From Colletes latitarsis (Eukaryota > Arthropoda > Insecta > Hymenoptera > Colletidae), in NCBI RefSeq assembly GCF_051014445.1, contig NC_135141.1, forward strand, positions 31,457,422-31,521,421: a stretch of DNA of 64,000 nucleotides, read 5' to 3'. This document shows positions 25,570-36,900 of the stretch, in pieces; within the stretch, counting starts at the first letter, position 1, and each line of letters opens with the position of its first letter. The position numbers and the translations under genes are program-made. The notes under the pieces were generated by a model that had not been told where the DNA came from, did not search any database, and worked only from the letters and a program-made list of their open reading frames with translations.

Positions 25570-26455
25570 GATAAATAAGATTAATATCAAAAGTCTCGTA
25601 AAACAGTGAAACTTTGATTGTTACATTGTACACAAATGGACGGTGATGAAGTCTTATACTACTTGGACATCTTAAATATCTCCATTGCTTTTCTAGTATA
25701 CAATAAATACACGCTAAAGGCTTTCCAAAAGGCCCCAAAAGACACGAGTAGGATCACAACCATGGTTTATCAACAATTTTGTGTACGTACATTCGTCTAT
25801 AGATAAATAAAAAGTGGTTTATTTATTAATAACGAAAATTTTGCTGACCAGATTATGGGATTTATTTATTTATGTACTTGTCAATCGTACACATGGTCGT
25901 GATTACATTTGGACGACTTGAAAAAGGCAAAGAAGGCGCAACTACGTGGCCGATGCTATTAAATTATTTCCGCGGGCATATCCTGTAGAAACTCACTGAA
26001 TTCGAGCCGCTGAAACAGAGCATGAATGCGTCTTCCTTCCGTTTGTTTCAGTGACAATCGGGTGAAACCAGGAAGCATAATTCGGACGCCCTGTTTAACG
26101 CGAGTTACCTTCATTATGCTTGTTGATTGCAATTAATTTTCTGCAGTTCTCTATCGCGATACATTTCATCGATTTAAAGCCAATACTAACAAGACGTCAC
26201 AACGGAATATGGAAAATAAATTACAAATTCTGTGAATATCACCGCACTTTATTGATATTAATTTCTCTCGCGTTTAAGATACCGTACTACCGATTCCTCC
26301 AAGTTGTTTATTCGCATATTAAAACTCGTTAACAATGTAGTTTTAAATTATCTTCATTATATTCGACTGCTGTTCATTAAAATCAATTCTCTCAAACTCA
26401 AGAAGCTAAACTTAACGAATATTTTCAACTCTTTTAATTCGATCTTTTAATTTCG
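25570..26455. other. spacer, no gene
   Basis: AT-rich sequence with only short chance frames. I see no repeat or RNA structure. Confidence 0.35.
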
Positions 26456-26457
26456 TT

Positions 26458-26668
26458 GTGGAAAAATTATTTTCGATTGCGGGGGCGAATTACAACCATT
26501 TTCGGTGAATAGACATACCCCTGAAATCCTACGCACTTTCAAGAAAAAAATTCAGTATTAATAACTTTTTAACAAAGCCTCCATCAAGGAATTGGTATTC
26601 TTGATTTTCGACTTATTTTGGCCTATAGAATCTCCCATTAATACTTTCCCAGAGGTGGCTGAACACCT
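26458..26668. mobile_element. half copy of the palindromic MITE family
   Basis: It contains the internal module (AAATTATTTTCGATTGC, CCTGAAATCCTACGCAC) followed by one full terminal arm (AACTTTTTAACAAAGCCTCC, ending GGCTGAACACC). The opposite arm is missing. Confidence 0.65.
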
Positions 26669-27549
26669 AGTATAACCATCGAAGAGTTGTATTAAAAATT
26701 TGGGAGAAGAGAGATGGAAACTTTGCTACCAATTAACTGCTACTTCCGAACTCTTCGTATCGAATGCTGGCTACTATTCTTGAGCGTCGAAACGGCCCGA
26801 AGAGTTACAGCGTGGAAAACAATGCACAATTTCTCAGCCAGAAGATTTCCCAATTTCCTAATTGGCCGATATCGAAACACGCTGCCGCTGCTGCGTATAT
26901 AACAGTGTGTGCCCATAGAAGCACACGCAACATTCTACGACTCCAGATACGAAATCTCATTGTTTGAGCAAAATGAATGAATCTCGGTTGTATCGCGAAT
27001 AAGGCCGGTTCCACCAGTATTTTTGTATGCTAATACGAGCGAACGGTGTTGGTATCTCGTTCCTAGACGCTTTCGCGCTCCGTTAACTAGCAGAAACAAT
27101 AGGATTTTGTAAGTTCTCCTGTGAATTCGCGCGTACGCATCGAACATCTTTTTAAGATGTTGGAATCGTTGGAATGATCGTTGGAACATCATTTACGGAA
27201 AACCCCAATTTTAGTGGAATATTTTACGCGATAGCAAGTACTATTTAACGAATCGACCGATTGAAATTCTAAAGAAAAAACAACGCAAAGAGTACCAAGT
27301 TCGACAGGCGATCTATAGATTAACAGACACCCGCACTATCCATCGAGCAATTTGATCTACCGATAAAATTTCTTTCTTTAAATCTAAATTGAGATTAGTT
27401 GTTTATTGTAAGCGATAGATAATAAACATTGATGCGGTTAGTTGAAAACATACGCAACAAGTAATCTTGTATGCATTCGCATACTTTCATTCTTCTTGCA
27501 TTGAATTTAAAATGGCGAGACTCGTCCGTTAATTTGTAATTAAAATACA

Positions 27550-27920
27550 GGGTGTTCGGCCACCCCTGGGAAAAATTTTAATGGGGGATTCTAGAGGACA
27601 AAATAACACGAAAATCAAGAATACAAATTTGTTGACAGAGGCTTCGATAAAAAGTTATTAACGTTTAATTTTACGTACAGTACTGAATTTTTTTCTCGAA
27701 AATGGTTAGGATTTCGAGGGTATGTCTATTCACCAAAAATGATTGTAATTGACCCCTGCAACCGAAAATAATTTTTTTAGAACGATTTGAAATATTTGAA
27801 TTTAATTGTTAATAACTTTTTAACGAAGCCTCCATCGACAAATTGATATTCTTGATTTTCGTCTTATTTTGGCCTCTAGAATCCTCCATTAAAATTTTTC
27901 CCAGGATTGGCCGAACACCC
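27550..27920. mobile_element. complete 371-bp MITE with ~115-bp terminal inverted repeats
   Basis: The element starts GGGTGTTCGGCC and ends GGCCGAACACCC. About 115 bp on each side pair as inverted repeats with roughly 85-90% identity; both arms include CTAGAGG, GAAAATCAAGAATA and AAAAAGTTATTAAC in complementary order. The centre carries the module shared with the fragments at 11.9, 15.5, 16.6 and 26.5 kb. It has no coding capacity. The flanks are AT-rich, and I could not define a target-site duplication. Confidence 0.8.
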
Positions 27921-28980
27921 ATTATAAGAGGTTTTCATTCGGCTTGATGTAAAAGTTAAAAGAAAGCGGCGCGATTATTATCGATAAAAAGCTGCTGCAA
28001 CATGTATAAGCGAAGTTTGAAAGTGAAAATATTAATTAAACTTTAAGTACTTACCGAAACCTCGGAGCGTGATTAATTGTTTCCGATAGTTGGACGAGTC
28101 TTGTAGTTTCTTTGGAAGATGAGAATGGAGTATTCCGTTTGCGCCTTCGAATGAAGGCAGATCGAATAACAATGAAAGTGGCTGGATACGCGCGGTGGCT
28201 CCTACTTGCAGGTCTTCCTTTCCTTCTTCTTCCGGCGGCGTATGAAACACGCTCGAAAGCAACGAGTTTGATCATAGCATCGCGCGAGATTCGCGGCGTG
28301 AATTAACATTTCGTAAGTTGCAAAGCGAATCGATAGTAACGATACCCTTCATCTGTAAACGGGTTACACTGTCGTTGCCAATAAGCGAAAATTTTCATTT
28401 AGATGTACTCGTTTAAATTCTGGAACAACGAACAAAAGGCAAACAACTTTGTATTCGTTACTGGTTGAATAAAAATTAAAATTTTAATCGGAGAATGGTA
28501 TTACATCTCCTGTTGAACGATATCTCTGAAGACATAAACACTTAAATAATTAATTATGTTCGTTTTATTTAAGATATTTAAGACGTCCACTTTATAATTA
28601 TTCTTTTCATATTTGGGTTCTGTTTTATGAGGAATGTGGTAGAGGAGTAGAAATTACTAGGATAATTGAAAATTCTTTCTGAATGTATTCCAATTTCTTT
28701 GTCTTAACAATCCGTTTATTTATTCTCTTACAAATGCGTTTTTATAATAAACTTCGACCGTCTCGCTATGTAATGCGTGGAGGCATGTACTATCAAGAGA
28801 TGACTTGTTGGCTAGGCACCAATAAACTAAACGACGCAAGGTCCTTCGAGGACTGTCGTATACAGCATCGTTTCTAACAGGCCTCAACAATGTCCGTTTA
28901 CTTTGTCCGTGATGCTTCTTGTTCATAAGTTAAAGAAAGCGTGACCCACCGGTGGTACATGATTTGCACTGCCATCTACG
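27921..28980. other. spacer, no gene
   Basis: Small open frames only. I recognise no repeat, tRNA or exon. Confidence 0.35.
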
Positions 28981-28982
28981 GG

Positions 28983-29448
28983 AAAACGCCCAAGTTTGTC
29001 GTGGAATAGTTCGTTATTTTAAAGACAGATGGCGCTTATTTATCGACCTCAAGCCCCCTGGTGCTAAAACGCCCAAGTTTGTCGTGGAATAGTTCGTTAT
29101 CTTCAACGCTAGATGGCGCTTATTTACCGACCTCAAGCCCCCTGGTGCTAAAACGCCCAAGTTTGTCGTGGAATAGTTCGTTATCTTCAACGCTAGATGG
29201 CGCTTATTTACCGACCTCAAGCCCTCTGGTGCTAAAACGCCCAAGTTTGTCGTGGAATAGTTCGCATCATCCCCGCTAGATGGATTTCTCAACAAACTTG
29301 GGCGTTTTAGCACCAGAGGGCCTGAGGTCGGTAAATAAACGCCATCTATCGTTGAAGGTAACGAACTATTCCACGACAAACTTGGGCGTTTTAGCACCAG
29401 AGGGTTTGAGGTCGGAAAATGCCCGCCATGTAGCATAGCATACAGCGA
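28983..29448. repeat. 84-bp tandem array followed by inverted copies
   Basis: Three full units and a truncated fourth run forward from 28983 to about 29280 (starts at 28983, 29066, 29150, 29234). They begin AAAACGCCCAAGTTTGTCG and end CCTCTGGTGCT or similar. From about 29290 the same unit appears reverse-complemented for nearly two copies. Each full forward unit contains AGATGGCGCTTATTTA. The whole could fold into a long hairpin. Open frames through it (84 is divisible by 3) are a by-product of the period. Confidence 0.85.
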
Positions 29449-29449
29449 A

Positions 29450-30830
29450 CTATTTTATAAGTATATTTCTTATATTTCTGACAACGTATAACGATTACAA
29501 CTGTGTATTGCCAGCCTCCTCCACCCTCTTCCAGCCTCTGCTGGCCACCGCTTCTATTTCTAACAACACATAACGATTATTACTGACTTCTATCTGCCTC
29601 CGCTGGCCTCTGCTGACCACCGCTTATATTTCTGACAACGCATAACGATTACAACTTGCTACTGCTTGCCCCTGCTGGTCTCTGCATGCCTCTGCATCTC
29701 TCTGCTGGCCTCTGCTGACCACTGCTGGTATTTCTGACAATGTATAACGATTAATACTTATTAGTGTTTGCCCCTCTAAGTCTCTGATTGTCTTTATAGA
29801 TCTCTGCTTGCCTCTGCATGCCTCTGCTGGCCTCTACTGACCACTGCTGACCGTCGCTTATATTTCTGACAACGTTTAACGATTACAACTGTGTACTGCC
29901 AGCCTCTTCCACCCTCTTCCAGTCTCTGCTGACCACCACTTATATTTCTAACAACGCATAACGATTACTACTGACTTCTGTCTGCCTCTGCTGACCGCTG
30001 CTGACCATCCCTGATGCTTCTGACAACGTATAACGATTACAACTTGCTACTGCTTGCTCCTACTGGACTCTGCTTGACTCTGCATGCCTCTGCTGGCCTC
30101 TACTGACCACTGCTGATCAAGGCTGGTATTTCTGACAATGTATAACGATTAATACTTATTAGTGTTTGCCCCTCTAAGTCTCTGATTGTCTTTATAGATC
30201 TCTGCTTGCCTCTGCATGCCTCTGCTGGCCTCTACTGACCACTGCTGACCGTCGCTTATATTTCTGACAACGTATAACGATTACAACTGTGTACTGCCAG
30301 CCTCTTCCACCCTCTTCCAGTCTCTGCTGACCACCGCTTATATTTCTAACAACGCATAACGATTCCTACTGACTTCTGTCTGCCTCTGCTGACCGCTGCT
30401 GACCACTCCTGATACTTCTGACAACGTATAACGATTACAACTGCACAACCAGCCTCTCCCAGCCTCTGCTGACCAATGCTGACCATCCCTGATGCTTCTG
30501 ACAACGTATAACGATTACAACTTGCTACTGCCTGCCCCTGTTGGACTCTACTTGCCTCTGCATGCCTCTGCTGGCCTCCATTGGCCTCTGCTGACCTCTG
30601 CCAACATCTCCCGACGTCAGCTGACCATCGCTGACCACTGCTGACCGTTGCTGACAACTTGTGACATGATGTAATATAATATAATATGTTTATATGTATT
30701 AAAGGGTTGTATAATGTAAATCTATGACAATAAATGATATAATGTTAAAGTATTCTATGTGTTCTCATCATTTTTTACCGTCCTTTTCCTTTCCAAATCA
30801 TTCTCTTACCTATAAGATGCGTACCACCTT
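29450..30830. repeat. left arm of foldback-like inverted repeat (CTGCTGACC / TATAACG minisatellite)
   Basis: An irregular minisatellite of CCTCTGCTGGCC / CTGCTGACC runs is punctuated by about a dozen copies of GACAACGTATAACGATTA. Past 30658 it changes to unique-looking AT-rich sequence (ACATGATGTA, GTATAATGTAAATCTAT, TTCTATGTGTTCTC). All of this recurs in reverse complement at 31380-32110. Confidence 0.8.
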
Positions 30831-30889
30831 CTTCGCAAGTTCACCAGCATTTTAGAAATGTTCCGGGAACTTTGGAAATCCGAATTTGA

Positions 30890-31320
30890 CCTTGACCTTG
30901 GCCCAGTTTCGAAAGTGGGTCAAGGCCATTCGAATCTTAGAAAAATTCCGGGCAGTTTGAGAATCCGGATTTGGCCTTGACCCAATTTCGAAAGTGGGTC
31001 AAGGCCATTCGAATCTTAGAAAAATTCCGGCCGCTTTGGAAATCCGGATGGCCTTGACCCAATTTCGAAAGTAGGTCAAGGCCATTCGAAATTTTAGAAA
31101 TCTTCCGGCCGACTTGGAAATCCGGATGGCCTTGACCCAATTTCGAAAGTGGGTCAAGGCCATTCGAAATTTTAGAAATCTTCGGGCCAACTTGGAAATC
31201 CGGATGGCCTTGACCCAATTTCGAAAGTAGGTCAAGGCCATTCGAAATTTTAGAAATCTTCGGGCCGACTCGGAAATCCGGATGGCCTTGACCCAATTTC
31301 GAAAGTAGGTCAAGGTCACC
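30890..31320. repeat. 78-bp satellite array with an internal perfect palindrome
   Basis: Six units of about 78 bp form the loop between the two inverted arms. Most units carry TGGCCTTGACCCA, a 10-nt spacer (ATTTCGAAAG), then TGGGTCAAGGCCA: a perfect 13-bp stem. Some units have one change (TAGGTC). Because 78 is 26 codons, a 166-codon minus-strand frame (31437-30937) survives; it is purely repetitive and not taken as a gene. Confidence 0.85.
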
Positions 31321-31379
31321 GGCATTACAGAAAACGCTCCGAGCACTTTGGAATTTCAATTTTAAGTAGAGAAACGGTT

Positions 31380-32110
31380 TCTTATAACTAAGGGAATAAT
31401 GGGGAGAGGAAAAGAAAGGTAAAAGTGACGAGAACACATAGAATTCTTTGCAATTATATTATTTATTGCTATAGATTTACATTATACAAAGCTTTAATAC
31501 ATATACATCATGTCAGGAGTTGTTAACAAAGGTCAGCAGTGGTCAACAGGGGCCAGCAGAGGTGTGCAGAGGCAAGCAGAGACCAGCATACGTTATACGT
31601 TGCCAAAAATATAAGCGGTGGTCAGCAGAGGCCAGCAGTGGCAAGCAGAGATCACCAGGGGCGAATAATAGCAAGTAGTAAGCGTTATATGTTGTCAGAA
31701 GCATCAGAGGTGGTCAGCAGCAGGCAGCAGAGATGAGCAGAGGCATGCAGTGGCAAGCAGAGATCAGCAGGGGCAAACAGTAGCATGTAGTAATTGTTAT
31801 ACGATGTCAGAAGCATCAGGGGTGGTCAGCAGTGTTCAGCAGAGGCCAGCAAAGGCATGCACAGGCAAGCAGAAACATGCAAAGGCAAGCAAAGACTTGT
31901 AGGGGCATGCAGTAGTAAGTATTAATCGTTATACATTATTAGAAATACCTGCAGTGATCAGTAGCGTTCGGCAGAGGCCAGGAAAGTTCAGCAGAGACGA
32001 GCACACGCTGACAGAGATCAGCAAAGACCAACAGAGGTTAGCAGAAGTCAGTAGTAATCGTTATAGGTTGTCAGAAATATAAGCGATGGTCAGCAGAGTC
32101 CAGCAAAGGC
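31380..32110. repeat. right arm of foldback-like inverted repeat
   Basis: Reverse complement of the left arm. GAGAACACATAGAATTC, ATAGATTTACATTATAC and ACATCATGTCAG occur in mirrored order, then GGTCAGCAG / GGCCAGCAGAG runs with about five TTATACG-type punctuation motifs. It is shorter than the left arm (about 0.7 against 1.35 kb), so the minisatellite has expanded or contracted on one side. Confidence 0.8.
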
Positions 32111-32196
32111 ATAAGCGAGTTAAAGAAGGCAAATGTGAGCCTGCCTCTCTTAACTCCCATGAGACGTGTCCACGGTGCACTCGGCGCTTCGTCTGG

Positions 32197-32220
32197 CATC
32201 TCTGGTTTATACCAGAGATG
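32197..32220. repeat. 24-nt perfect hairpin just outside the right arm
   Basis: CATCTCTGGT, a TTAT loop, then ACCAGAGATG gives a perfect 10-bp stem. No U-run follows, and I see no matching copy on the left flank. Confidence 0.5.
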
Positions 32221-32229
32221 ACAGATCAC

Positions 32230-33919
32230 GCGTATGTACGTGAGCTTGTAGTGTTTCGGAAAGTCGACAAAGGTAAACTGACTGCTCTCCTTCAAGAGTC
32301 TCTATAATTCTTCAAGTCATCGTTTTTTGAACGAAGAGTTCGTTCTAAAACATGGTTACCACGAAATGTAACGTCATGAACAAAAGATGAGGAAAGTAGA
32401 GGGAGAAACGGTTTACTAAAGGTTCATTCTCAAGCAATTGACTTCGGGGATGAAATTGATTGCGATTATTCATGATTCTTGTTTGAAAGTATGAAGAAAA
32501 ATGTAGCTTAAATTACAAAATAAAATCACGTTAAATTACTTAATAATTAGTTGATTATTTTTGATTGTTAATCGATGTATTAACTCGACCATTGTAAACT
32601 ACTACACACATAGAATTATTATAAACGAAAAATGAAAAGTATTATTGCACATCGGTAAGAATAGTTATGCATCATTGTGTATATTTACTGTACATTTCGT
32701 AAATGTATTTGCTCGGTGATTGAATCACTGGTAATTATACGTAGAACAATTTTGGCTGTATTGGTCGATCCAGACCAATTAGATTATAGAATCGATCAGA
32801 ATATTATTCAAACGATTTACATTGGTTCAAGTTTCGTTGCTTCATCATTTTGTTGCACATGGTTTCATTACATCCATATAAGTGACGAGTGTAGCATAAT
32901 TATATGTAGCTAGAGTTAAAGTTCCTAGTTTATGTATAAGGTACGAAATCTTCATAATCATTCGCAAATAAGTGTTTCTGTGCGTGTATAGCGTGGGTTT
33001 GCCCTCGTTAGTCCATTCGTTAGTGCTTAGAACGCATGTGGCGTGTTCATTAGTTGATCTACTTGATTTCTTTTCGTTTATACCTTTTTCTATCTGTTTT
33101 TTGCTTTTGATTGCACAACTTTCGATGAATTTAAAAGAAAGAATTTTAAGAGTGAGAAAGTAATGTCAAAATATTCGCTGTTTACAGAGTGTACGTCACG
33201 AATAACGTGGAAGGTATCGCTCGTAAATGATGTTTGATCCGTTTCGACTCCGTGTGGTTGGCTTCTATATATCTAACGAAGTTTAATTTGAACAGTCGGA
33301 CGTATGATTTTTGGATAACGCCGAAGAATCTGTCGCGCGTAAAGCAATACGTGAATAAGGTCGTGTTGCAATTCTGTGTTCGTCAATTTGTAAATTTTTG
33401 TGTAGATTCTCTGTTGATCGGTTGTTGTTGTCGACACGGTGTACGTTGGATTCGGACGCGCGAGGGATTTGTTACGCATATTATTTTACTATTCGTTTTT
33501 CTTTATTCAACGAAATATGATCGACCTAAAATCAATGTATTTTCCATGCGTGTCCGAAAGTGTTTTTCCAAACAAGTGATTTTTATGAAAATTGAACTAG
33601 CAAATATTATAGTTATTCACTTGAACAAATTTATTGTGTGTGTTTACAAGAAATGCAGCAAATATAATCGTTTCTATTTGGCAGATTTGTTGTAATACAA
33701 TTCTTTTTTTTTTTCTTGGTTATTTGTTTTCTGATCATTAAGCTCTTTTTTTTCTATATACCAAAGATGTAGCTGCGAATGGTCCAACCTTAACAATACA
33801 CAATATCTATTTGAACTTTGATGCCGAAATATATTTTATTATATAATATTTGTGCTTTTGAATTCTTTATCATTTATTATTATAGATGACTATTATTGTA
33901 TGTGTATAGCACATTATAT
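32230..33919. other. spacer and probable SMG1 5' non-coding region
   Basis: AT-rich, with no recognised coding exon. A 153-codon frame at 33234-33695 has no motif. A splice acceptor (TTATTATTATAG) just before 33886 suggests that the SMG1 start codon lies in a spliced second exon, so a leader exon should lie upstream in this stretch. Confidence 0.35.
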
Positions 33920-36900
33920 ATGCAAAGTGTAGGTCATGCAGATCGTCTGCACAGTAATGTAATGAATAGCTGTGGGAACTCTAATATTAGCACAAAGCTA
34001 CGTGGATCTAAGTGTTTGGAGATACAGGAAGAATCTGTTGGTAACAATCGAGCTGGAGAATTAGAGAAGGGAGAAGTCAATGTTTTAAGCAGTTATAGTA
34101 TAAACGATTTTAATGCTCCACGTGGCACATTGGTCATTTGTCATAGAAGCACAAACAATTATTCCTCCGACCATAATTTTTCCAGATTCAAGCCAAGGTA
34201 AAATATATTCATGATTAGTTATTCCAATGGATTTCTGGACTTTGTATAATTTATTACAGAATCGGCGGTGCTCCACGAAATGAATTTCGAATGGCTCGCG
34301 GTGGGAGCTCTGGAGATCGTGCCAGAGGTGCATTACGGGGTAGAGCTTTTAAAAAGACATCCATTGACCGAGATTCAAACTCAGAAACCAGCTATTACCC
34401 TACAACTCGACTCAAATTTCAAGAATCGTTGAAGAATCAAGAGAATTCACAAGGAAAATATTACGACGATAAGAGAATAAATGGTCTGAATTGCTACTTT
34501 CAAAACTATTTGAAATATAATAGTTGTATCGTGTTTACACGCTTAAGTCATTTACAAATCTGTTACAGAAGATTCTAGAATTTCTAAACTCCTGAGGAGA
34601 TTGTGCAGAGAAGATGATTATGACCATTTTATAGTGCTATGCAAGCAAGCACAGGAAGGAATAATAGCACCTGAAAATCAGAGATATATAAGACGAAATT
34701 TAGATGTTATCTGTGAAAGCCTATTGGATATATTACATACAGGACCTGGACCAGACGCGAAACAACAAGTCGCAAAATGTCTAGGTCGTATTGGGTATGC
34801 AGCTGAACAGGACTTTAAACGGTAATTGAGAAAGTTTTATAAGACTTATATGTTTGTTTTTGCCAGTGAGGTTAATTTTGGTTTAACCATAACATCGGAT
34901 GTGTATTTGCAGATATATGGATTGGATTTTCAACAAGTATTCATTGGAACGGAAAGACGATATAAAGTGCCTTTTGATCAAATCGTTTGTTGAAGTTTTT
35001 AAGATTGACGCAGAGGCACCGAGGCTAAAAGAATTCTCAGTGGTATTTAAATTTTCCTTTTTTTTTTTACATATCGCGCATTTATTAAAGACGCGCAGTT
35101 ACTCGATTCGGATAGTTAAACATCGTCAAATATCGACGAGTTTAGGCAGATCCTGATACACATTAGGCCGTATGATATTTACCGAGTGTTTTTTAAGATT
35201 CTAAGATTCTAAGATCAGAAGGCTGTTGAAATTGTCTAAACATTCATTATTCTACTAACACCATGTCTTAAAAAAATAAATAGAAATGTCCTTAAAATTT
35301 CCAGACATCTTCCATCTACAAAAATATTATTGCTAGCATGTTATGACCTTCTCTGCAGTATAAAGCTTTTATAAATAAAGTTTTTCCATATCTCTAAAAA
35401 TAACTGAGATATTCACAGTGATGAAAGTTATTAGGCCATTCTATGTATATGATACAATAAAATATGTATGATACAAAGAGAGGTCACTGTACAATGAATA
35501 AAGATACGTAATTTTTGTTTTATTTTTAGTTAATGATGTCGCAACTGCAATCGACACTGGAGAATGTCGATCGATCGGATTTACTGGTAGCAACTGTAGA
35601 TGCAATATTGTTAATAATGGAATCTTATCCTGAAACGTTTTCAAACCATTTTCGCGATACAGTTGACATATTGGTCGGCTGGCACATCGATTCAACTCAG
35701 CAAAAAGCAATTGCAAGCTACGCTAGCCGCAGTTTACAGAGATTGCGAACCTTTTGGATAGCAGACCTGCAATTCACCTTAACATTATTAGGACAATTTT
35801 TAGAGGACATGGAAAGCTACGACGAGGAATTGACTTTACCTGAGTCCGGCAGAAGTTCGCCTGGAGACGAAGTATCACCGACACCTAGAGAATGTATCCT
35901 TCGTATCACGTCTCTGATTTCAGTGTTCAACACGGTCACGAAAAGTATATCCGAGCATTTGAATCCGAATCTTACTCCGAACGTGCAATGGTCGTTTTTA
36001 TCGGATTGTTTGTCAAAAATGTTGAAAACAGTTGTGAAAGCAATCGAATTGGACGATTGTAATGAAACTTGGCTTTCAAATTTCATTATTACACCGGAGA
36101 GTGCTGACGAGTTGTTGAAACGTATTAGAAATACAAGTATCATTTCGATTAATTCCAATAAGTCCGAGTTAATCGAGAAGGATGTAGTTAAAATGTTTAA
36201 ATCGTTGAATCTTGATAAAAACGAGATAAACAGTTTGAAACAAAGCATCGAAAAGGAGACATCGTTAAAAGAGAAGGAGCCCTTGTTAAATGTTGTACGA
36301 TTGTTGGAATTGAAAGAAAAGAAAAAAGCTCTGGATTTAACGGAGGAAAAGGAAGAATTAATAGTAACTGCGAACGAATGCGCTTTTCTGTTATTGGGAC
36401 ATCTTCAAAGTCGCATTACAAAAAATCACGAGTTACTCTACAAGTTTATCGATCTTCAGTTGAAAAGAATCAACGTGTTTTGGGACGATACCATCATTTC
36501 GATGTTGAATACTATCTCGAAAATAATAAAAGAAGTCTCGGCGAACCTACCACTGGAATTAGTGCACAAATTGCTTGGGAAGGATTCGGTGTTACTCAAA
36601 CTGAGATTTCGCGATTCTATTTCTATTCAAAACGCCAGTCTCGGAGTGTATCACAGTCTGCTCAGTTTAAAAAATATTCCATTACTACAGGAATCGTATC
36701 GATATATATTGTCCGATCTGGAGATCGCTTATAAGCTTGTCCTAGTGGATATTGAAAGTTTGGTAGCAGACAATCCGTTAGTCGACGACATAAAATATAA
36801 AAAGAACGATGCGGAAATCGTGGTTATTTTCTTGCTGCGTGCTTTATCCGATATAGGTAAATGTGCGAGCGTTTTAGGATAAAAATTAAATGATGATCGA

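Noticed and set aside
28983..31320. Regular repeats that could suggest a CRISPR-like array
   Set aside because: Units abut without unique spacers, invert within the array, and lie in a eukaryotic intergenic region.
30937..31437. 166-codon minus-strand frame with 26-residue repeats
   Set aside because: It is the 78-bp satellite read in frame (78 = 26 codons). An overlapping frame shows the same repetition, and no start context, splice site or family supports it.
33234..33695. 153-codon plus-strand frame upstream of SMG1
   Set aside because: Composition is that of translated AT-rich non-coding DNA (many Phe, Ile, Tyr, Asn) with no motif. It may lie in an SMG1 leader or first intron.
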